From Arcuatula senhousia (lineage: Eukaryota > Mollusca > Bivalvia > Mytilida > Mytilidae), in the NCBI GenBank assembly GCA_963971305.1, contig OZ020311.1, positions 1,736,001 through 1,800,000 of the forward strand: a stretch of 64,000 bases of DNA. Direction: 5' to 3'. A program made the translations under genes and the position numbers. The notes under the pieces are model-generated. The model was not told the DNA's origin. It saw only the letters and a list, made by a program, of their open reading frames with translations, and did no database searches. Numbering within the stretch: position 1 is the first letter of the stretch; the number at the start of each line of letters is the position of its first letter. This document shows positions 22,191 through 35,120 of the stretch, in pieces.

Positions 22191-23432
22191 TCTTCTACCG
22201 CTACAATAGAAACTACATGAATAACGGGGGTTAAAATCGAGAAATTCCATTAAAATCATAAAAGATAGCATTTTCCTACCCAATATAACCAAGCTCTAGC
22301 ATGAAAACACAAAAAGAAACAAATGTTGTGTTGTAGCAAGCATATCTTCTACCGTTACAATAGAAACTACATGAATAACGGGGGTGAAAATCGAGAAATT
22401 CCATTAAAATCATAAAAGATAGCATTTTCCTACCCAATATACCCTAGCTCTAGCATGAAAACACACAAAGAAACAAATGTTGTGTTGTAGTAAGCATATC
22501 TTCTACCGTTACAATAGAAACTACATGAATAACGGGGGTAAAAATCGAGAAAATCCATTAAAATCACAAGAGATAGCATTTTCCTACCCAATATACCCCA
22601 GCTCCAGCATGAAAACACAAACAGGAACAAAAATTATGTTGTAGCAAGCATATCTTCTACCGCTACAATAGAAACTACATGAATAACGGGGGTAAAAATC
22701 GAGAAAATTCATTAAAATCACAAGAGGTAGCATTTCCCTACCCAATATACCCCAGCTCTAGCATGAAAACACAAAAAGAAACAAATGTTGTGTTGTAGCA
22801 AGCATATCTTCTACCGTTACAATAGAAACTACATGAATAACGGGGGTGAAAATCGAGAAATTCCATTAAAATCACAAGAGATAGCATTTTCCTACCATTT
22901 TATCTCCAGTGCTCGCACGAAAAAACAAAAAGTAACAAAAATTGTGTTGCAGCAAGCATATCTTCTATCGTTACAATAGAAACTACATGAATAACGGGGT
23001 GAAAATCGAGAAAATCCATTAAAATCATAAAAGATAGCATTTTCCTACCCAATATACCCCAGCTCTAGCAAAAAAACACAAAAAGAAACAAATGTTGTGT
23101 TGTAGCAAGCATATCTTCTACCGCTACAATAGAAACTACATGAATAACGGGGGTGAAAATCGAGAAAATCCATTAAAATCATAAAAGATAGCATTTTCCT
23201 ACCCAATATACCCAAACTCTAGCATGAAAACACAAAAAGAAACAAATGTTTTGTTGTAGCAAGCATATCTTCTACCGTTACAATAGAAACTACATGAATA
23301 ACGGGGGTGAAAATCGAGAAATTCCATTAAAATCATAAAAGATAGCATTTTCCTACCCAATATACCCCAGCTCTAGCATGAAAACACAAAAAGAAACAAA
23401 TGTTGTGTTGAAGCAAGCATATCTTCTACCGT

Positions 23433-24032
23433 TACAGTAAAAACTATATGGATGACGGTGTGAAAATCAAGAAATTCCATTATAATCACAAGAGATATCA
23501 TTTTCCTACCCTATAAACTACAGTTCTACAAACAAACAAAAAACAAAACAAAAATGTTGTGTTGTAGTAAGCATATCTTCTACCGCTATTATACAAACTG
23601 CACGAATTATAGGGATGAAAATCGAGAAATTTCATCAAAATCACAAGAGATAGCATTTTCCTACCCAATATACCTCAGCTCTAGCATGAAAACACAGAAA
23701 GAAACAAATGTTGTGTTGTAGCAAGCATATCTACCGTTACAATAGAAACTACATGAATAACGGGGGTGAAAATCGAGAAATTCCATTAAAATCACAAGAA
23801 ATATCATTTTCCTACCCTTTTATCTCCAGTGCTCGCATGAAAAAACAAAAAGAAACAAAAATTGTGTTGTAGCAAGCATATCTTCTACCGCTACAATAGA
23901 AACTACATGGATGACGGGGTGAAAATCGAAAAATTCCATTAAAATCACAAGAGATAGCATTTTCCTACCCAATATACCCCAGCTCCAGCATGAAAACGCA
24001 AACAGGAACAAAAATTGTGTTGTAGTAAGCAT
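23433..24032 (+). repeat. Higher-order duplicated block, right copy
   Basis: Right member of the 1842 bp-offset duplication within the 153 bp satellite. Only scattered base differences from 21591-22190 over the compared stretch. Confidence 0.8.
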
Positions 24033-27000
24033 ATCTTCTACCGCTACAATAGAAACTACATGGATGACGGGGATGAAAATCGAGAAATTCCATTAAAATC
24101 ACAAGAGGTAGCATTGTCCTACCCAATATACCTCAGCTCTAGCATGAAAACACAAAAAGAAACAAATGTTGTGTTGTAGCAAGCATATCTTCTACCGCTA
24201 CAATAGAAACTACATGGATGACGGGGTGAAAATCGAGAAATTCCATTAAAATCACAAGAGATAGCATTGTCCTACCAAATATACCCCAGCTCTAGCCTGA
24301 AAACACAAACAGGAACAAAAATTGTGTTGTAGCAAGCATATCTTCTACCGCTACAATAGAAACTACATGGATGACGGGGGTGAAAATCGAGAAAATCCAT
24401 TAAAATCATAAAAGATAGCATTTTCCTACCCAATATACCCAAGCTCTAGCATGAAAACACAAAAAGAAACAAATGTTGTGTTGTAGCAAGCATATCTTCT
24501 ACCGTTACAATAGAAACTACATGAATAACGGGGGTGAAAATCGAGAAATTCCATTAAAATCATAAAAGATAGCATTTTCCTACCCAATATACCCCAGCTC
24601 TAGCATGAAAACACAAAAAGAAACAAATGTTGTGTTGTAGTAAGCATATCTTCTACCGTTACAATAGAAACTACATGAATAACGGGGGTAAAAATCGAGA
24701 AAATCCATTAAAATCACAAGAGATAGCATTTTCCTACCCAATATACCCCAGCTCCAGCATGAAAACACAAACAGGAACAAAAATTATGTTGTAGCAAGCA
24801 TATCTTCTACCGCTACAATAGAAACTACATGAATAACGGGGGTAAAAATCGAGAAAATCCATTAAAATCACAAGAGGTAGCATTGTCCTACCCAATATAC
24901 CCCAGCTCTAGCATGAAAACACAAAAAGAAACAAATGTTGTGTTGTAGCAAGCATATCTTCTACCGCTACAATAGAAACTACATGAATAACGGGGGTGAA
25001 AATCGAGAAAATCCATTAAAATCATAAAAGATAGCATTTTCCTACCCAATATACCCCAGCCCTAGCATGAAAACACAAAAAGAAACAAATGTTGTGTTGT
25101 AGCAAGCATATCTTCTACCGTTACAATTGAAACTACATGGATGACGGGGGTGAAAATCGAGAAAATCCTTTAAAATAACAAGAGATAGCATTTTCCTACC
25201 CAATATACCCCAGCTCTAGCATGAAAACACAAAAAGAAACAAGTGTTGTGTTGTAGCAAGCATATCTTTTACCGTTACAATTGAAACTACATGAATAACG
25301 GGGGTGAAAATCGAGAAATTCCATTAAAATCACAAGAAATATCATTTTCCTACCCTTTTATCTCCAGTGCTCGCATGAAAAAACAAAAAGAAACAAAAAT
25401 TGTGTTGTAGCAAGCATATCTTCTACCGCTACAATAGAAACTACATGAATAACGGGGGTGAAAATCGAGAAAATCCATTAAATCACAAGAGGTAGCATTG
25501 TCCTACCCAATATACCCCAGCTCTAGCATGAAAACACAAAAAGAAACAAATGTTGTGTTGTAGCAAGCATATCTTCTACCGTTACAATAGAAACTACATG
25601 AAACGGGGGTGAAAATCGAGAAAATCCATTAAAATCGTAAAAGATAGCATTGTCCTACCCAATATACCCCAGCTCTAGCATGAACACACAAAAAGAAACA
25701 AATGTTGTGTTGTAGCAAGCATATCGTCTACCGTTACAATAGAAACTACATGAATAACGGGGGTGAAAATCGAGAAATTCCATTAAAATCACAAGAGATA
25801 GCATTGTCCTACCCAATATACCCCAGCTCTAGCATGAAAACACAAAAAGAAACCAATGTTGTGTTGTAGCAAGCATATCTTCTACCGTTACAATAGAAAC
25901 TACATGAATAACGGGGGTAAAAATCGAGAAATTCCATTAAAATCACAAGAGATAGCATTGTCCTACCCAATATACCCCAGCTCTAGCATGAAAACAAATA
26001 CAGGAACAAAAATTGTGTTGTAGTAAGCATATCTTCTACCGCTACAATAGAAACTACATGGATGACGGGGGTGAAAATCGAGAAAATCCATTAAAATCAC
26101 AAGAGGTAGCATTGTCCTACCCAATATACCTCAGCTCTAGCATGAAAACACAATAAGAAACAAAAATTGTGTTGTAGCAAGCATATCTTCTACCGCTATT
26201 ATAGAAACTACATGGATGACGGGGGTGAAAATCGAGAAATTCCATTTAAATCACAATAGATAGCATTTTCCTACCCTATAAACTCCAGTTCTACCTAAAA
26301 AGAAACAAAAATTGCGTTTTAGCAAGCATATCTTCTACCGCTACAATAGAAACTACATGGATGACGGAGGCGAAAATCGAGAAAATCCATCAAAATCACA
26401 TTAGATAGCATTTTCCTACCCAATATACCCCAGCTCTAGCATGAAAACAGAAAAAGAAACAAAAAGTTGTGTTGTAGCAAGCATATCTTTTACCGTAACA
26501 CACGAGACTATATGGATGACGGGGGTGAAAATCGAGAAAATCCATTAAAATCACAAGAGATAGCATTTTTCTACCATATAAACTTCAGTTCTAGTGTGAA
26601 TACACAAAAAGAAACAAAAAGTATGTTGGAAGCAAGCATACCTTTTACTGCTATTATATAAACTGCGCAAATAATAGGGATGAAAATCAAGAAATTCAAT
26701 TACTAAATCGAGATGTCATATTCGTATACCCTATAAACTCTATAGTTCTAGCATGAAAACACAAAAAGAAACAAATGTATTGAAGCAAGCATATATCTTC
26801 TATCGCTACAATAGAAACTACATGGATGAAGAGGGTGAAATTCGGAACATCGAATGAAAATCATAAGAGAAAGCATTTTCCTACCCTATAAACTCCAGTT
26901 CTAGCATGAAAATACAAAAAGAAATTAATGTTGTATTGAAGCAAGCATATCTTCTACCGCTATAATAGAAACTACATGGACGAAGGGGGTGAAATTCGGA

Positions 27001-27744
27001 ACATCGAATGAAAATCACAAGAGATAGCATTTTCCTACCCTATCAACGCAAGTTTTAGCATGAAAACACAAAAAGAAACAAATGTTGAGTTGAAGCAAGC
27101 ATATCTCTTCTACCGCTATAATATAAGCTACATGTATCATGATGTATGATGGGGGTGAAAATCGAGAAATTCAAAATCAAAATCTTGAGATATCGTTTTC
27201 CTACCCTATATCACCATTCTAGCTTGAAAACACAAAAAGAAACAAACATTATGTTGAAGCCAGCATATCTTCGAGAAATTTCATTAAAACCACAACAGAC
27301 AGCATTATAAACTCCAGCTCTAGCATAAAAACACTAACAGAAACCAATGTTGTGTTATAGCAAGCATATCTTCTACCGTTACAATAGAAACTACATGAAT
27401 AACGGGGGTGAAAATCGAGAAATTCCATTAAAATCACAAGAGATATCATTTTCCTACCCTATAATCTCCGAACGGTTCTAGCTTGAAAACACAAAAAGAA
27501 ACAAACATTTTATTTTTCTTTCCTATAAACCCCAGTTCCAGTTATATTCGGGTTCTATAGAATGAAAACACGAAAAGAAACTGTGTTGTAGCCAGCATAT
27601 CTTCTACCACTACAATAGAAACTACAGGACTGATGTCAAGGGTGAATATTGACAAATTTCATGGAAATCACAAGGTGCAGCATTTTCCTACTCTTTATAT
27701 TCGGGTTCTAAGCATGAAAACACATTACGAAACTGAGAAATTGT

Positions 27745-28145
27745 GTTGTTTTTATATGGCTGTGTTACAAAACTACCTTCATGGGGTCTGGTCACATAGC
27801 ACAGCGTATAAGCCCTATACGGCTTTGTTACAAACCTATCGTCAAGGGATCTGGTCACATAGCACAGCGTACACGCCCTATGCGGCTCTATTAGAAACCT
27901 ACCTTCAAGGTGTCTGGACATATAGCACAGCGTATATAAGCCCTATACGGCTCTATTACAAACATATCTTCAATGGATCCGTTCATAAAAACAGCGAATA
28001 ATATGCCCTACACGGCCCTGTTACAAACCGTCCTTCAAGGGATCTGGCAAAAAAGAGTGTATTATCTGCCCTATACGGCTCTGTTACAAACCATATCTTC
28101 TAGGGATTTGGTCGCAAAAGACAGTGTATAATATGCCCGACCCCG
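27745..28145 (+). repeat. 65 bp minisatellite, right block
   Basis: Six units of about 65 bp (CCCTATACGGCTCTGTTACA, CAAGGGATCTGGTCAC, AGCACAGCGTAT), ending at a poly-C tract near 28149. Same orientation as the left block. Confidence 0.7.
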
Positions 28146-29594
28146 GAAGCCCCCCCCCCCCCCTTTGTATGTCTGGATCTGCAGTAGTGTTTCTGATTTT
28201 ATTAAAACATTTTCATTACACCGAGTATAAAACAATGCTACCAATACCACAAGTAAAATTTTCCACATGTATCGGTACCTTGTTTAGAAATTTGAACATG
28301 TCAATTTCTGAAAGTAAAAGGAATATCCCATCCTGAATTTTATGGCAATGTTGGTCTATAAATCACACAAATAAAAAAAAAATATACCTTGGAATTAAAT
28401 TGGCTTCAAAATCTAATATCTGCTTGTTTTTTACACCAATTGATAGTTGCTTCTTAGCTTTAGTTGTCAGTAACTGAGAGTGTTCCTCTTTTTTGTTGTC
28501 TTTGTCTCAGGTCCATTCTTGATGAATTTTACTTCGATTTGATTTGCATTATTTTGTACATTGTTGGAATTTATCAACAGGGGGAAGGTTGTGCCCAGAA
28601 AACAACATGTAGTTACCCTACGACATTCATTTGTGCCTATCTTATCTGACAAGATATTTTGTTTGTCTATGTTGTTCTTTATTTAAGGAAGGGGTCTTTC
28701 TCTGAAAATTTCAGGACTGTAGGTAAATTGTATGTATCTTTTTGTAACCTTGGGCCTGCATGTAGGCTTTGTTGAAGGCAGCTGGCTGTTTTTCCTTGAC
28801 TTGTGGTTTCTAAATTTCCGCTGATTATGTGGGTTGTGTCCGTACATTTTTCCACATCCTATTATTTTCTATTTCAAGGGACACAAGATTTTACTGCTAA
28901 GATCTACAAACAATAATGGTCATCCAACATTTTATCATTTCAGTGGAGACTTTTGTAGAGTTTAATGAGCTGAAGGTTTAAGCAAGCAAGCAAGCAAGCA
29001 GCAACTTTTCTTCATCACTTTTTATTCTAAACACTATTCGACATTAAGCACACCATACATTCGACTAACCATTTTGATGAAATGAACATTATGACTCAAT
29101 GAAGTGAGCTCATAGAAAAAAAAAGATACTAGTAGTGTGTGAACACAGGTTGATTTTTAAATATTTAATATTTAATATTTTAAAATGACATTACATATTT
29201 ATTTTCAAACGAAATTCAGACATGAAAATGCCAAAGGCCATAACAATATAAATCTTAGTCTAATAAAATTTTCTTGGATAGATGAGCGGGCAAGAAAATT
29301 TTATTTGATCAAATATACTGCAAATTTTAAAAGAAATTTACCAAATTTTAACAATTTGTCCAAAAAATCAAATAACAGGGGGCTGAAAAAATTTGGGTGG
29401 GTGAGAATCTTAACAATTTAAATAAATCGAAAATATTTTATAAATCAATATACAACATGATTATCCAAAAATAAAGCTTATTTAGTTATTTTTCAACTTG
29501 TTAAGTGCTCTGACATTTCATAGTGTCAGTACTTCACCAAAATGATGATTTGGATGTAGGGTGTGATTAAATAATAACTAATATATTCTTACAG
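28146..29594. other. Repeat-derived intergenic or intronic DNA
   Basis: Holds a C-rich tract, a GTGGGTTGTGTC-type dispersed repeat (about 28800-28870), a (CAAG)n run near 28980, and AT-rich unique DNA. No ORF here has supporting features. Confidence 0.4.
28795..28875 (+). repeat. Dispersed repeat with GTGGGTTGTGTC core (seven copies)
   Basis: TTGTGGTTTCTAAATTTCC, ATTATGTGGGTTGTGTC and CACATC..ATTATTTTCTATT recur near 28800, 29860, 30240, 33310, 33655, 41290 and 42955, all on the plus strand. This is a short dispersed repeat confined in this window to 28-43 kb. Confidence 0.5.
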
Positions 29595-29678
29595 TATGGA
29601 TACATTCATACCGAACCAGAAGACAAACTATGCCAAGATACTACTGGGGAATATTATGATTCTGTGAAAGCAAATTAA
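29595..29678 (+). CDS. Candidate terminal exon with EYYDSV tail
   Basis: Follows a clean acceptor (ATATTCTTACAG) and reads YGYIHTEPEDKLCQ then DTTGEYYDSVKAN and stop TAA at 29676. AATAAA follows about 90 bp later. Tyrosines in short acidic settings suggest a receptor cytoplasmic tail, but no partner exon was found, so gene and product are unknown. A related tail occurs at 43259-43287. Confidence 0.35.
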   Translation, partial: YGYIHTEPEDKLCQDTTGEYYDSVKAN

Positions 29679-30417
29679 AGAACACCATTATCATAATGTC
29701 TTTGTTCATGTTGTATATTTATTGTTAAATCAGTGTAACATTTGCCCAGAAATGGGCCCAGTCACTGGTTAATAAAATTATTGTTATTCTTTATGCATAC
29801 CAAGTTTTATCAACCTAGAACATTATATTAAACCTTATTAACTTTTTTGCTGTTTTTCATTGTGGTTTCTAAATTTCCTCTGATTATGTGGGTTGTGTCG
29901 CATCTCATTATTTTCTATTGCTATCAAAAATAATCAATCACTGCAACCTAAAATGGCAAAGTAACACCAATGTTTTGCGAGCAACACAAAAACCAATAAA
30001 CTAAGGAGATAAAAACCTGACAATTAATCAACACACATGTACATATATTTGAATCTTCATGAAAACTTGTATACATGTATTTTTAAATTTCTCTTTAAAT
30101 GTTTTATGTATACTCATGTTGCCCCCTTGATTGGAAAATAAAATATGTTCTATGTTCTATGTATTCTCAATCATTCCTATTAAAAGTGAAATGATTAAGT
30201 TTGTACAACAAAATGCCTTTGTTTACATTCTTCATTATTATGCTATTTGTTTATTTTATGTGGGTTGTGTCGCGTACACTGATTCCACATCCCATTATTT
30301 TCTATTAAGAACTGGATTTTTATCTTCTGAATTTTATTTTGACTTTGTGCCATTCACAAAACAGTGAAGTGTCTACTAGCCTTGTTGAAGGCTACTTTTT
30401 TTCATTGTGGTCTTAAA

Positions 30418-31246
30418 TAAAGAAAGAATGTGTCCATGGGACACGGATGCCCCCGCTGGCCTCAAATAAAAAGTTGAAGTCCGAAAGCTCTGAAAGTCGC
30501 TTAGGACGCATAGTTAATCATACTTAACCATCCTACCAAGTTTCCAATCATTCCCATGTACGGTTTCTGAGAAAAGCTTGACGGAAATTTTCATGTCGAT
30601 TTTGGTATCGATCCAGCCCTAAACAGGAAGTAGATGTCCGACAGGTCTAAAATTCGCTTAGGACATATAGTTTGTCATACTGAACCATCCTACCAAGTTT
30701 CAAATCATTCCCATGTACGGTTTCTGAGAAAAGCTTGACGGAAATTTTCATGTCGATTTTGGTATCGGTCCAGCCCCAAACAGGAAGTAGATGTCCGACA
30801 GGTCTAAAATTCGCTTAGGACATATAGTTTGTCATACTGAACCATCCTACCAAGTTTCAAGTCATTCCCATGTACAGTTTCTGAGAAAAGCTTGACGGAA
30901 ATTTTCATGTCGATTTTGGTATCGATCCAGCCACAAACAGGAAGTAGATGTCCGACAGGTCTAAAATTCGCTTAGGACATATAGTTTGTCATACTGAACC
31001 ATCCTACCAAGTTTCAAGTCATTCCCATGTACAGTTTCTGAGAAAAGCTTGACGGAAATTTTCATGTCGATTTTGGTATCGATCCAGCCACAAACAGGAA
31101 GTAGATGTCCGACAGGTATAAAATTCGCTTAGGACATATAGTTTGTCATACTGAACCATCCTACCAAGTTTCAAGTCATTCCCATTTACGGTTTCTGAGA
31201 AAAGCTTGACGGAAATTCGTACGGACGTACGTACGGACGGACACAC
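30418..31246 (-). mobile_element. Family D pearl-like element, 3' part, five cores
   Basis: Minus-strand copy. Its 3' end, read on plus, is TAAAGAAAGAATGTGTCCAT and GGGACACGGATGCCCCCGC. Five cores of about 160 bp follow (CAGGAAGTAGATGTCCGACA, CATCCTACCAAGTTTCAA, TTTCTGAGAAAAGCTTGACGG). It stops in a GTACGGAC/GGAC microsatellite at about 31220-31246. The matching 5' end lies at 41075-41150. Confidence 0.6.
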
Positions 31247-31794
31247 ATTTGGGCATATATTGGGTACTTATTGTCAATAACTTATTGGGTTTGCTTATTG
31301 GGTAGGAAAAAAATGTTCACACATTTGGGCATATATTGGGTAGTTATTTTCAATTTCTTATTGGGTTTGCTAGTCATGACACATTTTTGGGTACTTCCTT
31401 AAAAATACTCAATTTTAAAAAATCTCTCGTTTTATAGAACTAGAATTTTGCATGATTGTAATATTTTCTTCTAATATAGTTAACTGTATTTTAATGTTAC
31501 TGATGCCTATTGTTTTCTTTTTATATATTTGCTGGTTTAGATTGCAAACCATATGCATTTGGACTTGATGATGAAAATGTCAAAATTTTATCATACACTT
31601 CACCCAAATAAAAATCAAATTGTTTATCTATAAATATTGAAATGGTTATATATTAAATTACATTTAAAATTTTCAAATACATTTCTTATGACTTATTGCT
31701 GAACTGCACTCCATATTTCAAGGTAAAATAGAAATGGTTAAAAATGATAATTTGTAAACATTGTATCAAACGCTATGTACCGTCTAAATAGATT

Positions 31795-32912
31795 TTTGGT
31801 ACAGACCCAATAATCAATGGACTGTCCATATAGTTGTTGGGTACAAACCCAATAATCAATGGACTGTCCATATAATTGTTGGGTACAAACCCAATAATCA
31901 ATGGACTGTCCATATAATTGTTGGGTACAGACCCAATAATCAATGGACAGTCAATATAGTTGTTGGGTACAAACCCTATAATCAATGGACTGCCCATATA
32001 ATTGTTGGGTACAGACCCAATAATCAATTGACTGTCCATATAATTGTTGGGTACAAACCCAATAATCAATGGACTGTCCATATAATTGTTGGGTACAAAC
32101 CCAATAATCAATTGACTGTCCATATAGTTGTTGGGTATAAACCCAATAATCAATGGACTGTCCATATAGTTGTTGGGTACAAACCCAATAATCAATGGAC
32201 AGTCCATATAATTGTTGGGTACAAACCCAATAATCAATGGACAGTCCATATAATTGTTGGGTACAAACCCAATAATCAATTGACTGTCCATATAGTTGTT
32301 GGGTATAAACCCAATAATCAATGGACTGTCCATATAATTGTTGGGTACAAACCCAATAATCAATTGACTGTCCATATAGTTGTTGGGTATAAACCCAATA
32401 ATCAATGGACTGTCCATATAGTTGTTGGGTACAAACCCAATAATCAATGGACAGTCCATATAATTGTTGGGTACATATATACCCAATAATCAATGGACTG
32501 TCCATATAGTTTGTTGGGTACATACCCAATATTCAATGGACTGTCCATATAGTTGTTGGGTACAACCCAATAATCAATGGACTGTCCATATAGTTGTTGG
32601 GTACAAACCCAATAATCAATGGACTGTCAAAATAGTTGTTGGGTACAATACCCAATAATCAATGGACTGTCCATATAGTTGTTGGGTACAAACCCAATAA
32701 TCAATGGACTGTCCATATAATTGTTGGGTACATACCCAATAATCAATGGACTGTCCATATGGTTGTTGGGTACATACCCAATAATCATTGACTGTCCATA
32801 TGGTTGTTGGGTACATACCCAATAATCAATGGACTGTCCATATAGTTGTTGGGTACATACCCAATAATCAATGGACTGTCAATATAGTTGTTGGGTACAT
32901 ACCCAACAAGAA
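31795..32912. repeat. 42 bp satellite, block 1 (about 26 copies)
   Basis: Unit AATAATCAATGGACTGTCCA + TATAGTTGTTGGGTACAAAC + CC, period 42. Since 42 is a multiple of three and the unit has no stops in several frames, both strands show long ORFs of a 14-residue repeat (NNQWTVHIVVGYKP on plus, MDSPLIIGFVPNNY on minus). They have no start context, no introns and no codon bias, so I treat them as non-coding. Confidence 0.9.
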
Positions 32913-33889
32913 ATATGTGAGCCAATGCTCATTTGTAATACCCTACTTTCACAACTACCATATTAATTAACCAGTACCGGTATCCAAAAAGCTCTGATGA
33001 ACACAAATAAAACAGTATACCCAAAGTGCAAACAGTGATGGAAAGTGTTATATACAACACATCTTGTCCATATTAAGATTATTTATCAGCAACATAATTG
33101 CCAAGTTTTTAGGTAAACAGGAAGTAGATGGCTGAAGGACCTACAAATGTATCCCACAATGCCCCATGTCTTATAAAGCTTGTTACTAAATATCGGCAAC
33201 ATAGATATAATAGTAGCTGAGTCATGAGTAAATACAAATTTATTTATAATAATTTCATTTTATTCTGCTAGAGGCTTTCTCAAGAGAGCTCTTTTATGTC
33301 CCATTTTTTCTTGTTGTTGTGTATCGCGTACACTTATTCCACATCTCTTTATTTTCTATTGAATTGAACTTCTATTGATTTGATTTTTGCTGTGCGTTAT
33401 TTCTGTGCTTTAATATTACCAACAGAGGTAAGGTTGGGCCCAATAAATTAGTTGAACCCCACTGTATTTCATACGAGCATGTCCTAAGCCAGGAATTTCT
33501 ATAGAACCATATGTTTGTACTCATGGACTCTGTGTTTGTTGATACTTGTCAAAGTCAACAAGAGGTCTTTGTTTTAAATTTTAGGACTGGTTTAAAATCA
33601 TACACATTATATATTTTTAAATCTAGTACCATAGTGGATTTTAAAATTGCTGTAGGTTATGTAGGTTGTGTCGCATACAATTATTCCTCATCTATTCATT
33701 TATCTACTACAATGTATTTAGAGAAGACGTTAAATGGTGTTTTTTTTTCCTTTCAAGGAAGTCTGAAAAAACTAAACCCTAAAGATAATTGCCCTTTCAT
33801 CGTAGTTTTGTTTTGAGTTTTAGTGCTGCTGATGAGGAATAAATTTCCAAAAGGGCCAAACAGTTCATAAAAATAATTCTGTTGGAGTT

Positions 33890-34870
33890 AACATTTGTGT
33901 TGTGGTCTCTGTTCATTTACTCCAGATCCTTTCATTAAATATGGACCATAAAACCTTAACATTGCTATTATAAGTATTAAAAATTGTCAGTCACTCAACC
34001 AGAAAATCAAGGTCAAAGTCAAAAGATGGGGCTGCAACTGTGCTAAGCTACTACTGAGGCATATGCATACGATGATTCATCAACCTAGGACCTATAGTTC
34101 TTGAGATATGGAGGTTCTCATAAAACATTAACATTGTTATTATTTGCATTGAAAATTGTCAAAGTCACTCAACCGGAAAATCAATATCAGGGTGAAAAGA
34201 TGGGGATGCAACTGTGCCAATCTACTACTGAGGCATATGCATACCAAGTTTCATCAACCTAGGACCTATAGTTCTTGAGATACGGAGGTGCTCAATAAAC
34301 CTTAACATTGCTATTATATGTTATTGAAAATGGTCAAAGTCACTCAACCGGAAAATCAAGATCAAGGTTGAAAGATGAGGATGCAAATATGCTAAGCTAC
34401 TATTGGGGCACATGCATACGAAGTTTCATTGACCTAGGACTTATAGTTCTTGAGTTATGGATGTGCTCATAAAACCTTAACATTGCTATTATATGCAATG
34501 AAAATTGTCAAAGTCAATCAACCAGAATCAAAGTCAAGGTCAAAAGATGGGGATGCATTTATGCTAAGCTACTACTAGAGCATATGCATACCAAGTTTCA
34601 TCAACCTAGGACTTATAATTCTTGAGATATGGAGGTGCTCATAAAACCTTAACATTGTTATTATATGTATTGGAAATTGTCAGTCACTCAACCTGAAAAT
34701 CAAGGTCAAGGTCAAAAGATGTGCTAAGATACTACTGAGGCATATGCATACCAAGTTTCATTAACCTAGGACTTATAGCTCTTGAAATATGGAGGTGCTC
34801 ATAAAACCTTAACATAAAAGTTAACGCCGCCGCCGTGGGTAAAGTAACACCTATGTCCCGCTCTGCTTTG
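33890..34870 (-). mobile_element. Tandem-core repeat with GCC tract, family F
   Basis: Five cores of about 160 bp (CAACCGGAAAATCAAGGTCA, GCTAAGCTACTACTGAGGCA, ACCTAGGACCTATAGTTCTT). It ends AACGCCGCCGCCGTGGGTAA with AGTAACACCTATGTCCCGCT. This is an inverted copy of the 48240-49145 element, with a much shorter GCC tract. Confidence 0.6.
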
Positions 34871-35120
34871 CAGGCGAGATAAAAATGGATGAGGAAATTG
34901 ATCTGACTGATGCTAATGCAACTGCATACCAAATATCAATGATGTACCATAATTTGTTACCATGAAACAGACATAAGCAAAAATTTTAAACATTGTGTAT
35001 GCCGCCGCCCCCGAAAACACCATACCTAAATCTTGCCTTTTCGACATTCGTCAAAGGCGAGACAAAAAGCATGAACTTCAGTTGATATTCTGGGTTTCAT
35101 TTTATTTTAACAGATATTGT

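Larger units (their letters stand above)
21240..27740 (+). repeat. About 153 bp satellite array, roughly 42 copies
   Basis: Tandem units of about 150-156 bp. Constant words: TGTGTTGTAGCAAGCATATC, TTCTACCGCTACAATAGAAAC, TACATGAATAACGGGGGTGAA, AATCGAGAAATTCCATTAAAA, TCACAAGAGATAGCATTTTCC, TACCCAATATACCCCAGCTC, TAGCATGAAAACACAAAAAG. Copies are very similar in the centre and more diverged at both edges (21.25-21.55 and 26.6-27.7 kb), as expected for an array homogenised by unequal exchange. ORFs in it are repeat translations, not genes. Confidence 0.9.

Noticed and set aside
21977..24780. Repeated Cys/Phe-rich minus-strand ORFs (FLFVFSCWSWG)
   Set aside because: Copies of the 153 bp satellite read in one frame. 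They recur with the repeat period.
29185..29421. 78-codon ORF
   Set aside because: AT-rich composition, no homology recognised, no splice or start evidence.
31773..32529. Long ORFs on both strands encoding a 14-residue repeat protein
   Set aside because: They are translations of the 42 bp satellite, whose period is a multiple of three. The same happens in every block and on both strands, with no splice or start context.
31795..32912. CRISPR-like array
   Set aside because: Units are contiguous without unique spacers, and the genome is eukaryotic.
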